A stretch of DNA of 64,000 nt from Bacteroidia bacterium (lineage in GTDB: Bacteria > Bacteroidota > Bacteroidia > AKYH767-A > OLB10), in contig JAEUTI010000051.1 of NCBI GenBank assembly GCA_016788065.1, positions 108,000 through 171,999 of the forward strand. Direction: 5' to 3'. The notes below the pieces were generated by a model. That model did no database searches. It was not told the DNA's origin and saw only the letters and a list, made by a program, of their open reading frames with translations. Position 1 is the stretch's first letter. Each line of letters begins with the position of its first letter. The position numbers and the translations under genes were made by a program. Of this stretch, positions 8,163-17,301 are shown in pieces.

Positions 8163-9587
8163 TCACAGTAAAGTTGTTGGACAAACGTAATCGGTGACTT
8201 TGAACTTACCTGAATTTTTAATTGCTGAGAATCCACCAGCTACATCTATCAGATTTTCATAGCCTCTTGCTTTAAGGATAGATGCAAAGACCATGGAACG
8301 ATATCCTCCGGCACAATGCACATAATATGTTTTCGATTTATCTACCAGCAACATGCTTTCATTTACATAATCGAGAGGTGCATTGATGGCATTTATGATA
8401 TGTTCTGACTGAAATTCACTTTTTTTCCTTACATCCAGAATAAGAATTGATGGGTCCTTTTCTTCAATTGCAGCAAACTGTTCTACCGAAACTGTGGGAA
8501 TAGTATCAATTTCTTTACCTGCTTTTTTCCAGGATTCGAAACCGCCATCTAAAAAACCTATGGTATGATCATAACCCACACGTGCCAATCTGGTAATCGC
8601 TTCTTTTTCGGTTCCAGGTTCTGCAACTAACAAAATTTCCTGTTTAATATCGGGAATCAATGTTCCTGCCCAAACAGCAAAGCTGCCTTTCAATCCAATG
8701 TTGATGGAATTTGGAATAAATCCTTTTGCGAAATCTTCAGCATTGCGGATATCCAAAATTAGAGCATGGGTTTCATTGGCAACCATTTCAAAATTATCTG
8801 CCGTTAGAGCCTGACTACCTCTTTGCATCACTTCATTTATAGAATCATAACCCTGAATATTCATCAAAACATTCTTTGGAAAATAAGTTGGAGGAGGCGT
8901 TAATCCGGTTAATATTTCTTTTATAAATTCATCTTTAGTAAGCTTTGGATTGAGTGCGTAATTGGTTGCTTTCTGATGGCCTAAAGTATCAGAAGTTTCC
9001 TTACTCATATTTTTGCCACAAGCAGAACCGGCACCATGTGCAGGATAAACAATCAAATCATCCTGCAGCGGCATAATTTTATTTCGTAGTGAATCGAATA
9101 AATGTCCGGCTAATTTTTCTTGCGTGAGATCTGCAATTACATGCTGTGCAAGATCCGGGCGACCAACATCACCGATAAATAATGTGTCACCGGAAAATAT
9201 AGCTACATCTTTCCCACTTTCATCGGTGACAACAAAGCAACTACTTTCCATCGTATGACCGGGAGTATGAACCAATCTGATCTTAATATCACCTAACTTA
9301 AATTCCTGCCCATCAGTTCCAATTAAAGCTTCAAAGCCTGTATTCATTTTTGTTGGACCGTATACAATTGGTGCACCGGTCAACTTTGCTAAATCAACGT
9401 GACCTGAAACAAAGTCTGCGTGAAAATGTGTTTCGAAAATATATTTGATTTTAGCGTTGTTTTTGGTAGCCATATCAACGTATTGTTGTACTTCACGAAG
9501 TGGATCAACAATTGCGGCTTCCCCATTGCTCTCAATATAATAAGCACCCTGCGCAAGACATCCCGTATATATTTGTTCAATTTTCAT
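8163..9587 (-). CDS. Persulfide dioxygenase-like metallo-beta-lactamase protein with two rhodanese domains
   Basis: A 474-residue cytoplasmic protein. The N-terminal ETHE1-like metallo-beta-lactamase fold (1-240) shows THFHADF (His54, His56, Asp58), HTPGHT and FSGDTLFIGDVGRPDL, the usual iron ligands; Phe replaces the second His of the classical HxHxDH. The family oxidises glutathione persulfide to sulfite. Rhodanese domain 1 (265-360) has no cysteine at the active loop (VAEPGTEKEA), so it is probably structural. Domain 2 (375-465) has HCAGGYRS with Cys425. It has its own promoter and terminator. Together with the adjacent operon it suggests sulfide or persulfide detoxification; a sulfide:quinone reductase is not seen here. 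Confidence 0.9.
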   Translation of the reverse strand: MKIEQIYTGCLAQGAYYIESNGEAAIVDPLREVQQYVDMATKNNAKIKYIFETHFHADFVSGHVDLAKLTGAPIVYGPTKMNTGFEALIGTDGQEFKLGDIKIRLVHTPGHTMESSCFVVTDESGKDVAIFSGDTLFIGDVGRPDLAQHVIADLTQEKLAGHLFDSLRNKIMPLQDDLIVYPAHGAGSACGKNMSKETSDTLGHQKATNYALNPKLTKDEFIKEILTGLTPPPTYFPKNVLMNIQGYDSINEVMQRGSQALTADNFEMVANETHALILDIRNAEDFAKGFIPNSINIGLKGSFAVWAGTLIPDIKQEILLVAEPGTEKEAITRLARVGYDHTIGFLDGGFESWKKAGKEIDTIPTVSVEQFAAIEEKDPSILILDVRKKSEFQSEHIINAINAPLDYVNESMLLVDKSKTYYVHCAGGYRSMVFASILKARGYENLIDVAGGFSAIKNSGKFKVTDYVCPTTLL

Positions 9588-9611
9588 GATGATAATGATT
9601 TAATTTTATCA

Positions 9612-9658
9612 CAAAATTATCATTGATCCTGCTCTTGAAATATGACTTTTGTTACATA
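9612..9658 (-). promoter_or_regulatory. Predicted promoter of the persulfide dioxygenase gene with an upstream activator-like site
   Basis: On the minus strand TATGTAACAAAAGTCA (9658-9643) is followed by 23 nt and TAATTTTGTG, whose first eight bases (9619-9612) form a TAnnTTTG -7 element. Start of translation is 25 nt further on. The element differs at only two of 16 positions from the one before the rhodanese operon and has identical spacing. Confidence 0.65.
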
Positions 9659-9773
9659 GCTTGAATCAGCCCCTTTGAATAATGCTATTTAATTGTTTTT
9701 CAATTACATACAATTCCAGCAAATAAGCTCTTTTCTGACCTGGTGAAATAAAAAAGTTGCTATAACAGCAAAC

Positions 9774-11864
9774 TTAACTAACCGGCAGACTAAGAATAAA
9801 AGTAGTTGATTCACCAGCCACACTTTCAACCTGAAGATCTCCTTTATGAGCTTTCATAGTATCAAAACAAATACTTAATCCAAGCCCTGTCCCTTCCCCG
9901 GTTGGCTTGGTTGTATAAAAGGGCTCGAAAATCTTCTTAATAGCATCCTGTGGAATACCTACTCCGTTATCTTTAATTCGAAAAAACAATTGTGAAGATT
10001 GGGTTTCAGAAGTAATTTCAAGCACCGGATTGTAATCGGGGCCTAATTTTTTCCGTTTATCCTCTAAAGCATAAAAAGCGTTGGTGAATAAATTTAAGAA
10101 TACCCTTGTCAGATCGTTAGGCATCATCATAACCTGCGGAGAGGCCTTGGTATAGTTTGTTTTTACTTCAAACTTCAGTGCATTATATTTAGATTTGACA
10201 CTTTGTGTAGCTAAAATCAGCGCATCTTCACAAACCGAATGCGGATCACCTTTTGTTAATTGTTGTTGCTCCGTTTTCGAAACATGAAGCATACTCTTTA
10301 CAATTGAACCTGCTCTTTTACCATGCTCATTAATTTTGACCAGATTACTCTTAATATCATTCAAAATTAATTCCTTCTCATTCAGGTCGGAAGTTTCATT
10401 GTATTCATCGATTAACTCCGTCGTTATTTCAGAAAAATTATTGACAAAATTAAGCGGGTTCTGCATTTCATGAGCAACGCCTGCAGTTAACTGTCCCAAA
10501 GAGGCCAGTTTTTCCTGCTGCACCAACTGATCCTGTGTAGTTTTCAAATGATCCAGTGTTTCTTCCAGCTCAGATGTTCTCTCTTTCACTTTAATTTCTA
10601 GCACTTCTTTTTGCTCAAGAATCAGTTTTTCGTTCTCTTGCAGAGTTGCCACCAACTCATTCTGTGCCCGCTCCTTTTCCTCTTTATAGATTTTTACTTT
10701 CGCAGCTAAAGTCAATGAAAATAAAAGCATTTCCGAGGCACTTCCGATAGAAAGCATATTTTCGGTAAATCTGGAATAAGGCATTATCCCCGTAAGGTAA
10801 AACACATACAAACATGCTATAATGAAAAATAAGGTCGAACCAATTATGTAATACAAAGCCGGGAAGTAACCTTTCCGGTAAATATAAATTGCCATGATGT
10901 ACATTGAAAAAAACAAAGCAAATACAAATGTTTGATTCATTATTGATGCATACAATTTGTAATCAAACAAATCAAGAATCATTACAATTACGCATACAGA
11001 ATTAAAAAATATGGCAAAATAAAAATCGAACCTGGGCATGTATTTTTTTGTTTCCAGTACATTTCTGGAATATATCAATGAAAACACACCTACCAATGCT
11101 GTTATGAACGGTGCGTGTCCCCGCATAAATTCCAAAGGACCATTCCACAAAATAGCGGTGTATCCTTTAAATTCGGAAATCATTAAAATAGTAAAAAATA
11201 CATAAATGATGAAGTAGAAGTAGTTCCTGTCTTTAACTGTGAGGTAGAAGAAGAGGTTATAAAGGATAATCATTAAAAGAAACCCAAGCAGTACACCTTG
11301 AAAGACGTTTCGCTCATAGTTGGTTTCAATAAACTTCTCTTTGGTGGTAATAATCAAAGGAAACTGCATAATATAGCTGCTCACTCTCAGATATAAAATC
11401 ATAGTGTCCTTTGGAGCAATGGGTAAATCAAACGCAAAAGTATTCGATTTATACTTCTTTTCATTAAAGGAAAATAAACGTCCTTGTCTAACTTTTCCAA
11501 CTACACCTGATTCATCAATATAGTATAAATCCAGAGTATCAAGACTATAGTTATCTACTACGAAGACCCATTCCTTGTCACTATTATTTACTACTTCAAT
11601 TTTATTCCAATAATGAGTTTGTTTATTACCAAAGTTTGGAGCTTCTCTTTCCTGTCTTACCAACTTTGATTGGTATTCAGGTGATAATACATCATCTATT
11701 GTAAATAAACCGGATTTGTCTTCCAGATAAAAAGATGATTTCCCGACAAGCAGTTGATCAGAATCATTGTTCAGAACAACCTGAGCCCCGGAAACGCCGG
11801 GAATAAAAAATAACAACAAGCAGAGCTTATTCAGCATCAAGAAAAAAGATGATTTACTGATCAT
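9774..11864 (-). CDS. 7TMR-DISM sensor histidine kinase
   Basis: A 696-residue membrane kinase. A signal peptide (1-26) precedes a periplasmic beta-rich 7TMR-DISMED2-like domain (about 30-180), then seven predicted helices (about 185-390). A coiled coil (395-450) leads to a HisKA-type dimerisation domain with GQLTAGVAHEMQNPLNFV, phospho-acceptor His465, and an ATPase domain with the N box LTRVFLNLFTNAFYAL, DNGVGIP and FEPFYTTKPTGEGTGLGLS. No receiver domain or adjacent response regulator is present, so it is an orphan kinase here. DISM receptors usually sense small carbohydrate-like or other soluble ligands. It stands between the sulfur cluster and the phosphatase/GMC group; a functional link to either is not shown. 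Confidence 0.92.
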   Translation of the reverse strand: MISKSSFFLMLNKLCLLLFFIPGVSGAQVVLNNDSDQLLVGKSSFYLEDKSGLFTIDDVLSPEYQSKLVRQEREAPNFGNKQTHYWNKIEVVNNSDKEWVFVVDNYSLDTLDLYYIDESGVVGKVRQGRLFSFNEKKYKSNTFAFDLPIAPKDTMILYLRVSSYIMQFPLIITTKEKFIETNYERNVFQGVLLGFLLMIILYNLFFYLTVKDRNYFYFIIYVFFTILMISEFKGYTAILWNGPLEFMRGHAPFITALVGVFSLIYSRNVLETKKYMPRFDFYFAIFFNSVCVIVMILDLFDYKLYASIMNQTFVFALFFSMYIMAIYIYRKGYFPALYYIIGSTLFFIIACLYVFYLTGIMPYSRFTENMLSIGSASEMLLFSLTLAAKVKIYKEEKERAQNELVATLQENEKLILEQKEVLEIKVKERTSELEETLDHLKTTQDQLVQQEKLASLGQLTAGVAHEMQNPLNFVNNFSEITTELIDEYNETSDLNEKELILNDIKSNLVKINEHGKRAGSIVKSMLHVSKTEQQQLTKGDPHSVCEDALILATQSVKSKYNALKFEVKTNYTKASPQVMMMPNDLTRVFLNLFTNAFYALEDKRKKLGPDYNPVLEITSETQSSQLFFRIKDNGVGIPQDAIKKIFEPFYTTKPTGEGTGLGLSICFDTMKAHKGDLQVESVAGESTTFILSLPVS

Positions 11865-11954
11865 ATAAATTCAGACATCTTAAAATACAGTTATTGCCGG
11901 TCGATAATAATTAAATCACGGTAAATTTAAGAGATATTTTGTTTAAAGCTACAA

Positions 11955-13364
11955 CTACTCTGTTTTAATGATTTCTTTGAGATATTTATGCCTCAGCTTC
12001 ACCTCATCCTCTGCAATTCTTTGAAAATCAGTCCATGGCGAGAAACTAAAGTCAAAGGAGGTACTCAGCCAGTTATAAAGTGCATTGTGCCCGTCCACGG
12101 AATCATTCATAGATTCTTCCACTTCAAAAACATAAGAGCCTTCTTTGTAAAACTGCAGTGAGGCAGTATTTAAATCTTCATCAACAAAAATGGCTGCACC
12201 GCCATGGTAAGGCATTTGTGTTGTTGTATCTACTACCCACCCTCCGCTATTATAGACATTCACCCAGCCATGATAACCTTTAAATTTCATGTCTTTAGCA
12301 AATGGTTTGTGTGTATGTCCAAATATAAAAGTAATATTCTGCGGAATCATGCCACTAAGCTCCATTTCTATTTGTTTTAGAATCTGCACCTCCATATACT
12401 TTTGCAACCCTTCTAAAGTTCCCGGAGTTAAATATCCATTCTGATTTCTTTCACTTGCAGCCATTTTTTGAAAAGCAAAATTCAATACATCTTCCAGCAC
12501 TTCTTTTTCAATCCATTTAACAATAAAGTTTCCGTTATCACCAACAAGATTTTCAGAAAAGCGGTCAACCATTTCTTCAATCTGTTTCGGACTTTGCATT
12601 TTATCATACATGAGCGAGACATCCTTACCTACAATACCTGATCTACCTAAAACAGACCAGAAAAAATCGATCCATGCAAAATTACGTTTCTCCAATTCTG
12701 CCAAAGTTTGCGGCGGAACTCTGTCGGGGGAAATCATACAATCCATTGTGCTCAACAACTGGTACATTGATTCCACAAAATGTGCATGGCTAAATATTAC
12801 GCATCTGCTAATACTCTTATGCTCCACAGCGAAAGCGGGATACATCGTATTAACTTTAATGTTTTCCAGGTGTCTATAATTATGGATGAGATCCGTCAAA
12901 AAGGATGCTTTAATTGACTGCGGTGTAAACATCCGGGTTGCATGAAGCTCGGGTAAAATATTTTTGTTTTTATTAGGGTCATCTTCTTTAATGAGATCGA
13001 GATATGCATTAAACCGGCTGGTCTCCCACAAATTATGATCGTGATTGCCCGGTATAAACAGGATTTCATCGTTAAACAATAATTCTTCTCCCGCCGGCAT
13101 CAGCAATTCTATCAAACGCTGGAAACTCATGGCTGCTTTGTGTGTACTTGTAAGCGACAACTCCATTATATCGCCATTCAGAACAAGTGTTGGTTTTGTC
13201 CCCGATTTAGCAACCACCTCCCTCAGACATTTAACCATCTGAATCATTACGGGAGAAGGCTTGGTAGGATCTGTTTCATAGGTATCAGGATATAAATTGG
13301 TCATTAAACTATTCTCTGCTCCAATGTGCAGATCCGACAAAACAACATATTTAATATTTGCCAT
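11955..13364 (-). CDS. Calcineurin-like metallophosphoesterase
   Basis: A 469-residue cytoplasmic enzyme with all family motifs: SDLHIG near residue 9, LNGDIMEL, PGNHDHNLW and FGHTHKPF near the C-terminal third, which bind two metal ions. It is longer than the minimal 250-residue fold because of helical insertions. It follows the GMC/hydrolase fusion gene after only 33 nt on the same strand, so the two are probably co-transcribed. The substrate (phosphomonoester, diester or lipid phosphate) is not evident. Confidence 0.88.
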   Translation of the reverse strand: MANIKYVVLSDLHIGAENSLMTNLYPDTYETDPTKPSPVMIQMVKCLREVVAKSGTKPTLVLNGDIMELSLTSTHKAAMSFQRLIELLMPAGEELLFNDEILFIPGNHDHNLWETSRFNAYLDLIKEDDPNKNKNILPELHATRMFTPQSIKASFLTDLIHNYRHLENIKVNTMYPAFAVEHKSISRCVIFSHAHFVESMYQLLSTMDCMISPDRVPPQTLAELEKRNFAWIDFFWSVLGRSGIVGKDVSLMYDKMQSPKQIEEMVDRFSENLVGDNGNFIVKWIEKEVLEDVLNFAFQKMAASERNQNGYLTPGTLEGLQKYMEVQILKQIEMELSGMIPQNITFIFGHTHKPFAKDMKFKGYHGWVNVYNSGGWVVDTTTQMPYHGGAAIFVDEDLNTASLQFYKEGSYVFEVEESMNDSVDGHNALYNWLSTSFDFSFSPWTDFQRIAEDEVKLRHKYLKEIIKTE

Positions 13365-13397
13365 AAATTAATTTCATAAATGATTTAACTTCATATA

Positions 13398-16300
13398 TTA
13401 TTTACCCTGCATTTCAATGGCATGTAAAGCCAATGGGAATACATCAACATTACTATTCTTGCCATATAGACAATCGTTATGACCATAACCTTCAATCACA
13501 TGACGTGTATAATAAGTATCCCCATTCAATGCAATCAATTTATTGTAGGTAATCAATGTGCTTTCCGGATCAAAAACCTGGTTTTCTGCTCCATGAATAA
13601 AGGTTATTGGTAAACGTAGCTTATCCAAATTTGGCATATAAATATCATTTCCATCTGCGGAAAGCAACTGATTTGCTCTAACCATTACAGCAAGCTGCTC
13701 GTAAGTAGTAACATTGGCAATCTGGAACATTTCCACCTGAGCAGTGTGAGTAGCATCATTCAATTTATCATGCTCGTATAAAGGACCGAACATAAAAGTT
13801 AGTCTGTGACAAGTTGGACTGGTACAATACCCTTCCAGTGGTTCTGCATACAACTTCAAAAACTTATCGAATAATTTATTTTCCCAATCAGATTCTTCAT
13901 CAACATAGGCAGAAATCGACTTCACTCCTAAAGCTTCAAATAATTCCGGCAAGTAAAGACCGCACTTCCATTTTACCTGGGGAGCGGGAATGATATCGCA
14001 CGCAATTTGTGCAGCAACAACTGATCTGATTCCTGTTATTGTTCCTTTAAGAAGTGCCATAAACATAGCAATAGATCCTACACAATGCACTACGACATCC
14101 ATTTCCGTTTTTCCGGTAACGCGCTTAATGAGTTCCACTGCAGCAGGATAATCATACTCGGCGATTTGATCTACAGTACTCTGATCCTTACTTGAAGGAA
14201 GCAAATTACTTTGCCGGTAATCAATAAGCCACACATCGTAGTGATGTTTGTAAAAATACTCGGCCATGTTTTCATCAATCGTATCAATACTAAACGTGAG
14301 ACTGCTTCCTGAAAATCCATGAGAAAACATCACAGGTCCTTTTACACATGTTGAGTCAAAATACCTGGTTAACATCAACGACACACCATCGGCAGTTTTG
14401 AAAGGATGATACTCAGGTGGTGGGAGATTCAGCTTTCGTTTCTTTCTTGGAGGTTTTTCCGGATCATAATATTTATCAGGAACAAAGATTCCTCCATACT
14501 CATCAAACAGGGTTATTGCAAAATACTTTTGAAAACTAAGTACTGTTTCAATGGCGGTAACTTCATCAGGGGCATTGATCGACTTAATTGTTTCCAACTG
14601 TTTGATGAAATCATCCAATGCTATGGTCATAATTCCCTGACCAATAACTTTCCCTTTGTCGGAATCGCCTTCAAAAAGAGTAACATATAAAGTGGTTGTA
14701 TCGTGCCACATTTCTGTCACACTTTTCATTTCAATTAACTTATAACCCTTAAAATAATATTGTTTCCCTTCTTCGGTGATCAATTTCATTGCATATTTCA
14801 TCAATTTCGAATCAACCCGATCGGGATTATAAACAAACAAGTTAAACAGTCCTTCCATGGCTGTAAGAGGTTCCGGTGAAAGTCCGGGAGCAGTAACAGT
14901 ACCAATGATGGATGCATTGTGTTCAGGATTAGAAATGAGTTCCTGAGCATTTTCTGAACGAATATTTAAAGTGAAATTAATGAGATTACCTTCAGCTTTA
15001 CCTTCATCATAACCTTTTTGGTAATCATTATTATTAACTCCAAAAGTAAAAAAGCCTTTCATGGTTTCGGCGAACTCAATTCCGGTAGTTTCAGCAACGC
15101 TTTCCTGATATTTGGCAGCAGGAAGCGTGTAATCAATTTTCCATCCCCTGTCTTTTGCAAGCAAAGCGATACAACGTTCACTGACTGCTGAAATGGTAAT
15201 TAAAGGATTCACTCCTACTGAACGAGGAATTACAGAACCATCGGTAATATAAATATTTTCATAGACTTCAGTATCCGTGCTCCCGGTAAAAACCTGGCCT
15301 TTATGATTTACAACTCCTTCATGAGAGTTATTTCCCATACAACAACCACCAAGTGGATGAACGGAAATTAATTCATTGTTAAGTTCACTGGTCCATGCAG
15401 GATTTTTAATATACTCCCCATTCAACGCTCTTGTTTCTTTCCTCAACGTATGATCAATCTTCTTGAATATAGGTTCGTCGCCAACACCGGGCCAGTCAAT
15501 ACTCAGTCTATCATTGACTAATTTGAATTTACCTTTACTTAAATCATGTGCCATCACCAGATAAACCTGAGTGTTTCTCACAGCACCCGTATAAGCTCCG
15601 AAGAGAAGGCTTTGGAGGGAGCGAAACTTTCTTTTAAAGTAATGAAAAATCGATTCGTTTTTCTCCTCATCAACACCAATAAAAGGAGCAGTAGTTGCAA
15701 GTAGCCAGGGAAGCCCTTTTGCAATAGCACCAGGGGCAGCAGCATCTTCAATAATCATTCCGTCATTTAACTCCGGTGTATTTCTGAGATCGATAATTCC
15801 GGTGATGCACGGTCCCGGAGCTAATGGTGCAGGAGGCGGTGTTTTATCACCATATCCAACATCGTTGACTTCGGTATCGGTATTATATCCAAATCCTAAC
15901 ACATCACCATTTCCTGAAAAGTGATCCCCAATTCTTTCAGATACTTTCAATCCATTTGCTTTCGAGCGAAGCATAATCTCTGCTGTCCCTAAAGTGCCGG
16001 CGCTGACTATTACAATATCAGCAAAAACAAAGGCAGTATTTGTATTAAACTTCTCTGTTCCGGATCCTGTTACTTCAAAATGTACAATCCATTGTTTATC
16101 CTTCTTTTCAACATACTTGACTTTAGCTCCGGTAAAAATTTCAGCTCCATGATTATGGGCATCGGGCAAATAGTTCATCAGCAAAGTATTTTTCGCATGA
16201 TTATTACATCCGCTGCAACAATCTCCACATAAATTACAAGGCTTTTGAACAACTCCTACATGGTTTGGTCCATCATATTCAAAATTCACATTAATATTCG

Positions 16301-16832
16301 GCCTGTAAAAATTCTGATCGTTAGCTTGTGCTGACTTTTGAAAGGCACTTAATTTATCGAGTTGGATATGATCAGGTAATGGCTTAGTTTTAAGCATGTC
16401 CTCGGCAAGGTCATACCCTTTATTAAGCAAACTGTCAGGCACAGGATATTCTGCTATAATCTCAGTAGGCCAACAGGGATCTTTAAATACGCGGTAGTCG
16501 GGACGAATAGAAACATTTGCATTTATAAGTGATGTGCCTCCTAAACCACAACCGGTGACAACGCTGATGCCGGGATGCACATTAAAATCGATCATGGCAG
16601 TTGCAGAACCTATACGTTCATCAGTTGAATTAATTTGCATTTCTTCCATGCCACCGATAAGGGTATTGGGATATTCACCAGGGCGAATTTCATTTCCTCT
16701 TTCCAGTAAACAAACCTGTTGACCAGCCCTTGCGAGCCTGGATGCAGCTATTGATCCACCATATCCGGAACCAATAATTACAACCTGATAGGATGACTTA
16801 ATTTGCTCAATTGGCTTCGATATTTTTTTCAT
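13398..16832 (-). CDS. GMC-type FAD oxidoreductase fused to an alpha/beta hydrolase
   Basis: A 1144-residue fusion. Residues 15-570 are a cholesterol-oxidase/alcohol-oxidase-like GMC enzyme: FAD loop GSGYGG (21-26), GCGLGGTSLINANV, HPLGGCCMG and the C-terminal NPLITISAVSERC. A Cys cluster CNLCGDCCSGC (199-209) has CX2CX2CX3C spacing. A middle beta-rich region (600-790) is unassigned. Residues 815-1144 form an alpha/beta hydrolase with oxyanion segment SHGFSGSS, nucleophile elbow VVHCVGS with Cys917 where Ser is usual, and a late His in GYGHNDC. Oxidation of an alcohol or sterol-like substrate combined with ester or acyl cleavage is inferred. Neighbours at 33 and 35 nt imply an operon. No signal peptide. 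Confidence 0.88.
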   Translation of the reverse strand: MKKISKPIEQIKSSYQVVIIGSGYGGSIAASRLARAGQQVCLLERGNEIRPGEYPNTLIGGMEEMQINSTDERIGSATAMIDFNVHPGISVVTGCGLGGTSLINANVSIRPDYRVFKDPCWPTEIIAEYPVPDSLLNKGYDLAEDMLKTKPLPDHIQLDKLSAFQKSAQANDQNFYRPNINVNFEYDGPNHVGVVQKPCNLCGDCCSGCNNHAKNTLLMNYLPDAHNHGAEIFTGAKVKYVEKKDKQWIVHFEVTGSGTEKFNTNTAFVFADIVIVSAGTLGTAEIMLRSKANGLKVSERIGDHFSGNGDVLGFGYNTDTEVNDVGYGDKTPPPAPLAPGPCITGIIDLRNTPELNDGMIIEDAAAPGAIAKGLPWLLATTAPFIGVDEEKNESIFHYFKRKFRSLQSLLFGAYTGAVRNTQVYLVMAHDLSKGKFKLVNDRLSIDWPGVGDEPIFKKIDHTLRKETRALNGEYIKNPAWTSELNNELISVHPLGGCCMGNNSHEGVVNHKGQVFTGSTDTEVYENIYITDGSVIPRSVGVNPLITISAVSERCIALLAKDRGWKIDYTLPAAKYQESVAETTGIEFAETMKGFFTFGVNNNDYQKGYDEGKAEGNLINFTLNIRSENAQELISNPEHNASIIGTVTAPGLSPEPLTAMEGLFNLFVYNPDRVDSKLMKYAMKLITEEGKQYYFKGYKLIEMKSVTEMWHDTTTLYVTLFEGDSDKGKVIGQGIMTIALDDFIKQLETIKSINAPDEVTAIETVLSFQKYFAITLFDEYGGIFVPDKYYDPEKPPRKKRKLNLPPPEYHPFKTADGVSLMLTRYFDSTCVKGPVMFSHGFSGSSLTFSIDTIDENMAEYFYKHHYDVWLIDYRQSNLLPSSKDQSTVDQIAEYDYPAAVELIKRVTGKTEMDVVVHCVGSIAMFMALLKGTITGIRSVVAAQIACDIIPAPQVKWKCGLYLPELFEALGVKSISAYVDEESDWENKLFDKFLKLYAEPLEGYCTSPTCHRLTFMFGPLYEHDKLNDATHTAQVEMFQIANVTTYEQLAVMVRANQLLSADGNDIYMPNLDKLRLPITFIHGAENQVFDPESTLITYNKLIALNGDTYYTRHVIEGYGHNDCLYGKNSNVDVFPLALHAIEMQGK

Positions 16833-16867
16833 AAGTTCAGTAAATTACTTTAAACGATATATATGTA

Positions 16868-17290
16868 CTAGCCTTCAAGATAAACTTTTAACTCCCTATT
16901 TTGCTTCTCGAGTCCGGAATTCAATATCAACTTCATAAAAGGCCACAACAACCAACCAAAACCGTGGAGTTTTAACTGCATAATTTGAGTAAACAAAATT
17001 GAATCGCCTTCAGGAACAAAAGTAAAAGTATGGTTTCCAGTTCCTAACCACATTACTGAGTCGTGAATCAATCCTTCATATGGCTGAAAGGAAGCAAATT
17101 CAAATCGCATTGTTCCCATCAATCTGATTTTACAGGTAAAAACAGATCCTTTATTCAATGGAAAATTCGTTAACTCTTTTACATCACTCATTCCTGAATA
17201 CCATTTTTCCATGGTAAACGGATCCGAAACCGCTGCGAATGCCAGCTCAGGAGTTGTTTTTAATGAAATTGATCTGACAGATGTAATCAT
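16868..17290 (-). CDS. START/SRPBCC-like ligand-binding protein
   Basis: A 140-residue protein of the SRPBCC (polyketide cyclase/START-like) fold, recognised from the opening SISLKTTPELAFAAVSDPFTM, the GSVFTCKIRLMG strand and a long C-terminal helix. The fold encloses a hydrophobic ligand. It lies 35 nt before the GMC/hydrolase fusion and 11 nt after the lipoprotein gene, so a role in binding or delivering the hydrophobic substrate of the fusion enzyme is a reasonable inference. No catalytic residue is recognised. Confidence 0.75.
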   Translation of the reverse strand: MITSVRSISLKTTPELAFAAVSDPFTMEKWYSGMSDVKELTNFPLNKGSVFTCKIRLMGTMRFEFASFQPYEGLIHDSVMWLGTGNHTFTFVPEGDSILFTQIMQLKLHGFGWLLWPFMKLILNSGLEKQNRELKVYLEG

Positions 17291-17301
17291 TTTTTAAGTA
17301 T

